Assembly: GCA_014526335.1 (NCBI GenBank)
Contig: JACTAT010000290.1
Coordinates: forward strand, 477,203-541,202
From: Chrysaora quinquecirrha
Taxonomy: Eukaryota; Cnidaria; Scyphozoa; Semaeostomeae; Pelagiidae
DNA: 64,000 nucleotides
Direction: 5' to 3'
Below are positions 41,301 to 47,300 of this stretch, piece after piece. Position 1 is the first letter of the stretch, and every line of letters begins with the position of its first letter. The notes below the pieces were generated by a model. It was not told the origin of the DNA, ran no database searches, and worked only from the letters and a program-made list of their open reading frames with translations. The position numbers and the translations under genes were made by a program.

Positions 41301-44300
41301 TTAAACTGTTCCTACTGCTCCAGGCTGAGATCTCATCTATGCCAACTTGCAATGCAGATAAAACTTCATCCTCTGTCTTTCCTACGCAGTAATACTCTGT
41401 GTCGTCTGCAAACATCTCGATTTGACCTTGACTTGGGACATCTGGCAAGTCGTTTACATGAATGGCGAATAACCTTGGCCCTAACAGCGAGCCTTGCGGT
41501 ATGCCATATTTCACAATTTCTGTCGTTGATGACTTTCCATTTACAACAACGTATTGCCTTCTATCTTGGAGGTAATTTTCTAACATGTCAAACAGCTTTC
41601 CTTCAATTCCGTAATTCTTCAACTTCCTTTTCAACACAGTGTGGCACACTGAATCGAAGGCCTTTTGAAAGTCGATGAATAGGATGCCAATAACTTTTCC
41701 ATTATCTAATTCGTTCCTCCATACTTCTGTAAGATGTAGCAGGAGTGTTTCAGTTGAATATCCAGGTTTATATGCCCATTGGTGAGGGCTCGACAGCCCC
41801 CCATTCACAAAGTGTTCATCGATCTTTTCACAGATGACTCCCTCCATCAGTTTACTGGGAATGCTCAACAGAGAAATCGGTCGGTAGTTTGCTCTTTCTA
41901 CCTTTTTTCCTTTTTTGAACAGTGCTCTTACTTTACTTAGTTTCCATTGACTTGGGAACTTGGAATGCTCACAACACTGTTTCATGACTAATGCTAGACC
42001 CGGAGCAATAGATTCTCCAAAGAGGCTAAGGTCTTTGGCAAAAATATTGTCTGGTCCACAGCTTTTCCCTGCTTTAACTTTTCTCTTTATGACAGATTGC
42101 ACCTTCTGATCATTGATCTCTATGTCAGAAATGTTCCTAAGTTGCGGTAGAGTACTGGTAGCAGGTAACGAGTCCAGCACTTGATGGTTCGCGGCAAGGT
42201 TTTCGCCTACTGTTGCAAAAAAGTTATTCAGGCTATTTGCCTTCTCCGTATCATCCAGTAGAATTTGGCCATTTTCTCCTTCTATAGGCCCGATCTTAGT
42301 GTCTTTTTGTTTTCCCTTCATTGATTTAACTGTTTTCCAAAAATCAGCAGCACAATCAGCTTGCTCAAATTTTCCTTTCCAGTACTCTGCTTCTTTCTTT
42401 CTACATAAGGTTGTTACATAATTTCTTTGTTTTCTATATTTTTCCCACTTTTCAGCATTTTTGGGGTTGAGTTGAGCATCTTTTAACAACTTGTATCGTA
42501 AGTTCATTTCTCTTCGTATAGCACGGTCCATCCAGGGAAGACTGTTAGACCTTATTTTAGCTTTTCTAGTTTTTATGTGTGTGTCAATTATATCTTTATA
42601 GAGATATTCCCATGCCCGAGCAACATCGTCAATATCGTCAAATACATTGCTGATATGCCATGGCGCTTGTTCAAACTTGGAAATAATGGCTTCGGTATAA
42701 TACTAGGAGTGACAACAAGAAAACGAATCCTTCCAACTATTCTGCAATTGCTACAAGAATATTATGAATAACTTGCCTAACACGTGTTGGCCTCCAAATG
42801 AGGCTGTAATTTATTTATTATGGCTGACATAATTTATGCAAGGGATAACACCTGTGAACTATCTCATATTGAATGCCACGTGTAATATGCCATTTAAATG
42901 CTAAAAATATTTCATGTTGCTCAAACTAATATTGGAGATCGAAGATAGAGTTTCAGTTATTCTGAGTTTGGCTTAGGAATCTGTGATTGGCATTGTTTAT
43001 CGAAAACGTACACCGTTTTTGTCCATCTAAAACATTAATTGATGATTTCATAAAGACCTCCTTGTCATTTTATAAATTTAATGAATTTTCTTTCATTATT
43101 TAAGATAAAGTTAATAGGTTTTATTTGAGCATTAAAGTGTGAATAACTTTCATGTTTTTCATAATGTTAATTGTCCCCTTTGGGTCAGTATTAGCGATCA
43201 GTTTAAAAACTGAAGCATTGCAAATCAAATCAATTTCATTTACTTCTAGAATTCTCCTCCTTTTTTTGAACTTCATTTTTTATCTTAACAGTACATGTAA
43301 AATTTTGTTAATTTTTTCATCGATTAATAATAAAACGTAGCTCTGCAAATCGAGATTGTAATTTGAGACTTGGTAAAATGGTTAGAGGGTGAATATGAGG
43401 TATGAAGACTTGCATGAAAGAGATTTTGTGTTGGTTTTGAAGCATGTTTGTTTATTTTGTTCAAAATTATAAGTAGCAGTTTCTTACAACAGAGTATTTC
43501 TTCCGTCGTATCTGTTGAAGATGTCTCTCTCTTCAAATCTTGATTATCATCCTCTGATTCATCGGAAATATCTCCAAAAGTGACATTTGTCATTCTTCCT
43601 CTTAGTGAAGGGATAATATTGCCCAGTGGCACAACTAAGGTAAAAAACTGGTGACTTGGGTGATAATGGTGCATCTGTTTTATGTTCAAACAGTAGGATG
43701 CAAAGAAGGCGCCGGGCAGACACAAGCGTCCGGCAGACAGTGACGTCATCAGTGACGTCATCAGGTTGCGCTATAGTGCAATGGTTTTTATGGATGTTGA
43801 TTTCTCATACCATATCATCAGTGATGTCATCAGGTCGCGCTATAGTACGGCGGGTTTTACAGAAACCGCTAGCCTCGTTTCTGATTTAACAATCTAGAAG
43901 TTTCCAGAATGTTCCAGAACATCCCTAACAATCCTCTTATCTGATTGGTTAGAACTTTCCAGAAGTTTCTAGAAGTTTCCAGAAATCCTACAATCTGATT
44001 AATTATGATGGCGTAATAATAATTCGAACGCGACGTTCGAATCGTTTATGAAATGAAATAACATGATAATCCTACAATCTGGGTAACTAGAACTTTCCAG
44101 AATGTTCCTAAAATGACGTAATAATCCTGCAATATGATTGGCTAGAACTTTCTAGAAGTTTCCAGAAAGTTCTACAAGATTCTAGAAACGAGAAATCCGG
44201 CAATCTGATTGGTTAATAATTCGAACGCGACTTTCGATCGATCGATCTATAAAATCGATGCGTAAGACGAAATCAGTTCAGTTAGAAATTAATCATGAAG

Positions 44301-47300
44301 AGGTCACACGAAGAAGAGAGCTCAGCTGCTAATAATAGTAAGCGAAGAAAAATCGCTTGTGATGAATGTGGGAAATTGTTTGACAGAAAGTTAAATCTCG
44401 CATCACATAAGCGAACAGCACATGATATACACCCATCAGCAGCAGAACAAAAGAAATTGGTTGGTGAAGGTAAGAACATGAACAAGATGGATAAGAAAGC
44501 ATTCAGGATATATACCGAAGAAGAAGATATCAAAGACTGGGCAAGAATCACACAGCATACTATTCGAGAAATTAAAGAAGAATTACCAGGCCACAAGCAG
44601 GGGATGAAGTATTATGTCACTATCGATGCCGAATTTAAAAGTATGGTGATACGCTTATGGTTACAGAACCACCACCCACATTCAGAACCACCGTGCAGAC
44701 GCTTCTATGGTCAGAGTATGACTATGTTGAAGATCAGATAGTTGAAGCTATCAACACACTACGAGACAAGGTTGATGAATTCTTGGAGAATGGAAGTGGT
44801 TGGATATTTACAAAGTTTACCCAACTGCAAGTGAAGATGTTTGATTATGATGCAATTCGTGGTGGAAAGTATTTGCAACTGCCAACATACATCAAAAACA
44901 AGCAAGCTATTCTCAATGTACAGAACAGTGACGATAAATGTTTCATCTGGGCAATTCTATCCCGTCTACATCCACGTCCACGATCGCAGAAACCAGAGAG
45001 AGCCGCACCGTACCGGCGATACTTAGATGAACTTAACTGTGAAGGATTGACATATCCAGTAAAGGCATCTGATAAAAAGATGATTGATACATTTGAAGTC
45101 AACAACAACATTTCAATCAATATCTATATGGATGAAGATGGCGAAATTGTACCAGTAAGAATAACTGAAAATAAACGTGAAAAACATGTGCATTTGCTAT
45201 TGGTATTCAATGACGATGGTGAGAGCCACTATTGCTGGATAAAGGACTTGAGTCGTCTTTTAGCAGGTCGTAATGGTCACAAGTATCACGGAAAACGTTT
45301 TTACTGTCCTCTATGCTTATCAGGATGTACAACTCAAGAAAGATTGGAAAAGCATGAAAAGCTATGTAAGGCTCCTCAAGCTGTTGAATATCCTCAAGAT
45401 ACAGAATTAAAGTTTGAACATTTCAAACATCAGAGCTTGCTACCATTTATCATCTATGCAGATACTGAATCCATTCTGGAAAGCTCAAACAAAAGAGCTG
45501 CTTATCAAGAACACAAACCGATCAGTTATTGCATTTATGTCAAATCAATCGATGATAGATGGCAACAACCGTTGGAATGCTATACTGGTGAAGACTGCAT
45601 GGAGGTGTTGATGAATCGCCTAGATGAATTGAATGAGGAAATCCGAGAAGTGTTCAAGAAAACCATGCCGATGATTAGATTAACACCCGAAGAAAATGCA
45701 AGACATGATCTGTCTACACACTGCTATTGCTGCAAGCAGCTATTTGATGATAACAATAGAAGAAAAGTCAAAGATCATTGTCACATAACTGGGAAATACA
45801 GAGGACCAGCTTGCAAGTATTGCAACTTTAATCATCTAGATATAATAGCAAACACTCACACGATCCCGATCGTCTTCCACAATCTCAAAGGGTATGACAT
45901 GCATCATGTTTTGAAGAATTTGAAAGGTAGAAATACAAAGATCATTGCCAATTCGAAAGAAAAGATCATGACTGCACAGATTGGTTCTCATACTGATGTG
46001 AATGAAGATGGTAAGGAAAGAAATATTCATGGGATCAAATACATTGACTCCTTTGCATTTCTGAGTACAAGTTTGGCAACACTAGCAGGCAACCTACCGA
46101 AAGAACAATTTGTCTCTATCAAAGATCACCTACATGATGAGGTTATTCAACAGCAGTACCCTAGTGTACCGAGAAATGAACAGGAAAGAGTTGCAGAATT
46201 GAAAAGAGAACGTCAAGGAATGTTTGAGCCTGGTGTAGCATGTAAAAACCCACTAAAAGATGAAGATGTTCTAGATTATAGAAATTGGAAAATACCATCA
46301 AGGAGAGATTTGACAGATGCTGAAGCTGAAAAAGTTGAGAGAGCATTTGAGTTGCTGACAAGAAAAGGTGTTTATCCCTACGATTGGATGGATAGTGCAG
46401 CGAAAATGGAAGAAACATCTCTACCACCGAAAGAAGCATTTTACAACAAACTCTGTGATTCTGACATCAGCAATGAAGATTATGAACATGCTCAGCAGGT
46501 TTGGCGATACTTCAACTGTCAGACTTTTCAAGATTATCATGAACTGTACTTGAAAACTGATGTGTTGCTGTTAGCTGATATATTCGAATCGTTCAGAACC
46601 CAAAGTCTGGAATTCTACGGACTCGATCCTGCACATTATCTAACTGCTCCTTCGCTGGCCTGGGATGCGATGCTGAAGATGACTGGTGTGAAGCTGGAAT
46701 TGTTATCTGAAGAAAAGAAGGACATTCTCCTTATGATTGAAGATGGTATTCGTGGTGGTGTCTCGATAGCAGTGAAACGGCATGCTAAATCAACAGAAAA
46801 CAACACGCTGATGTATCTGGATGCAAACAATCTCTATGGTTGGGCAATGTCGCAACCAATGCCGTATGGTGGTTTCAAGCAGTTTACACAAGAAGAAATC
46901 AGAAATACAGACATCCACGCTTTGCTGACAAGATCGAATGAAGATGTTGGTTATATTCTCAAAGTCGATTTGGAATACCCAGCCGAATTACACGATCATC
47001 ATGCAGATCTACCATTGGCGCTGCAAAGATTACAAGTTCAAGAAGACATGTTATCTGGATATCAAAAGAACGCTCACGAAGAACTTTTCGATGGGAAATA
47101 TTAGGGAAATATCTCTTTTCAAACGTGTTGTTTTGGTTTCATCAGCATTTTTCCTCATTACTGGTTTTGCCGCCTTACTTTGTTCACGCGTTAAGCAATA
47201 GCCTCGTGGCTATAAAATTCACACTGTGTATACGACTTTCACATAAGAATAACATGTTATGTTATTCTCGAGACAGAATCTGATTGACTAGAAATCCAAT

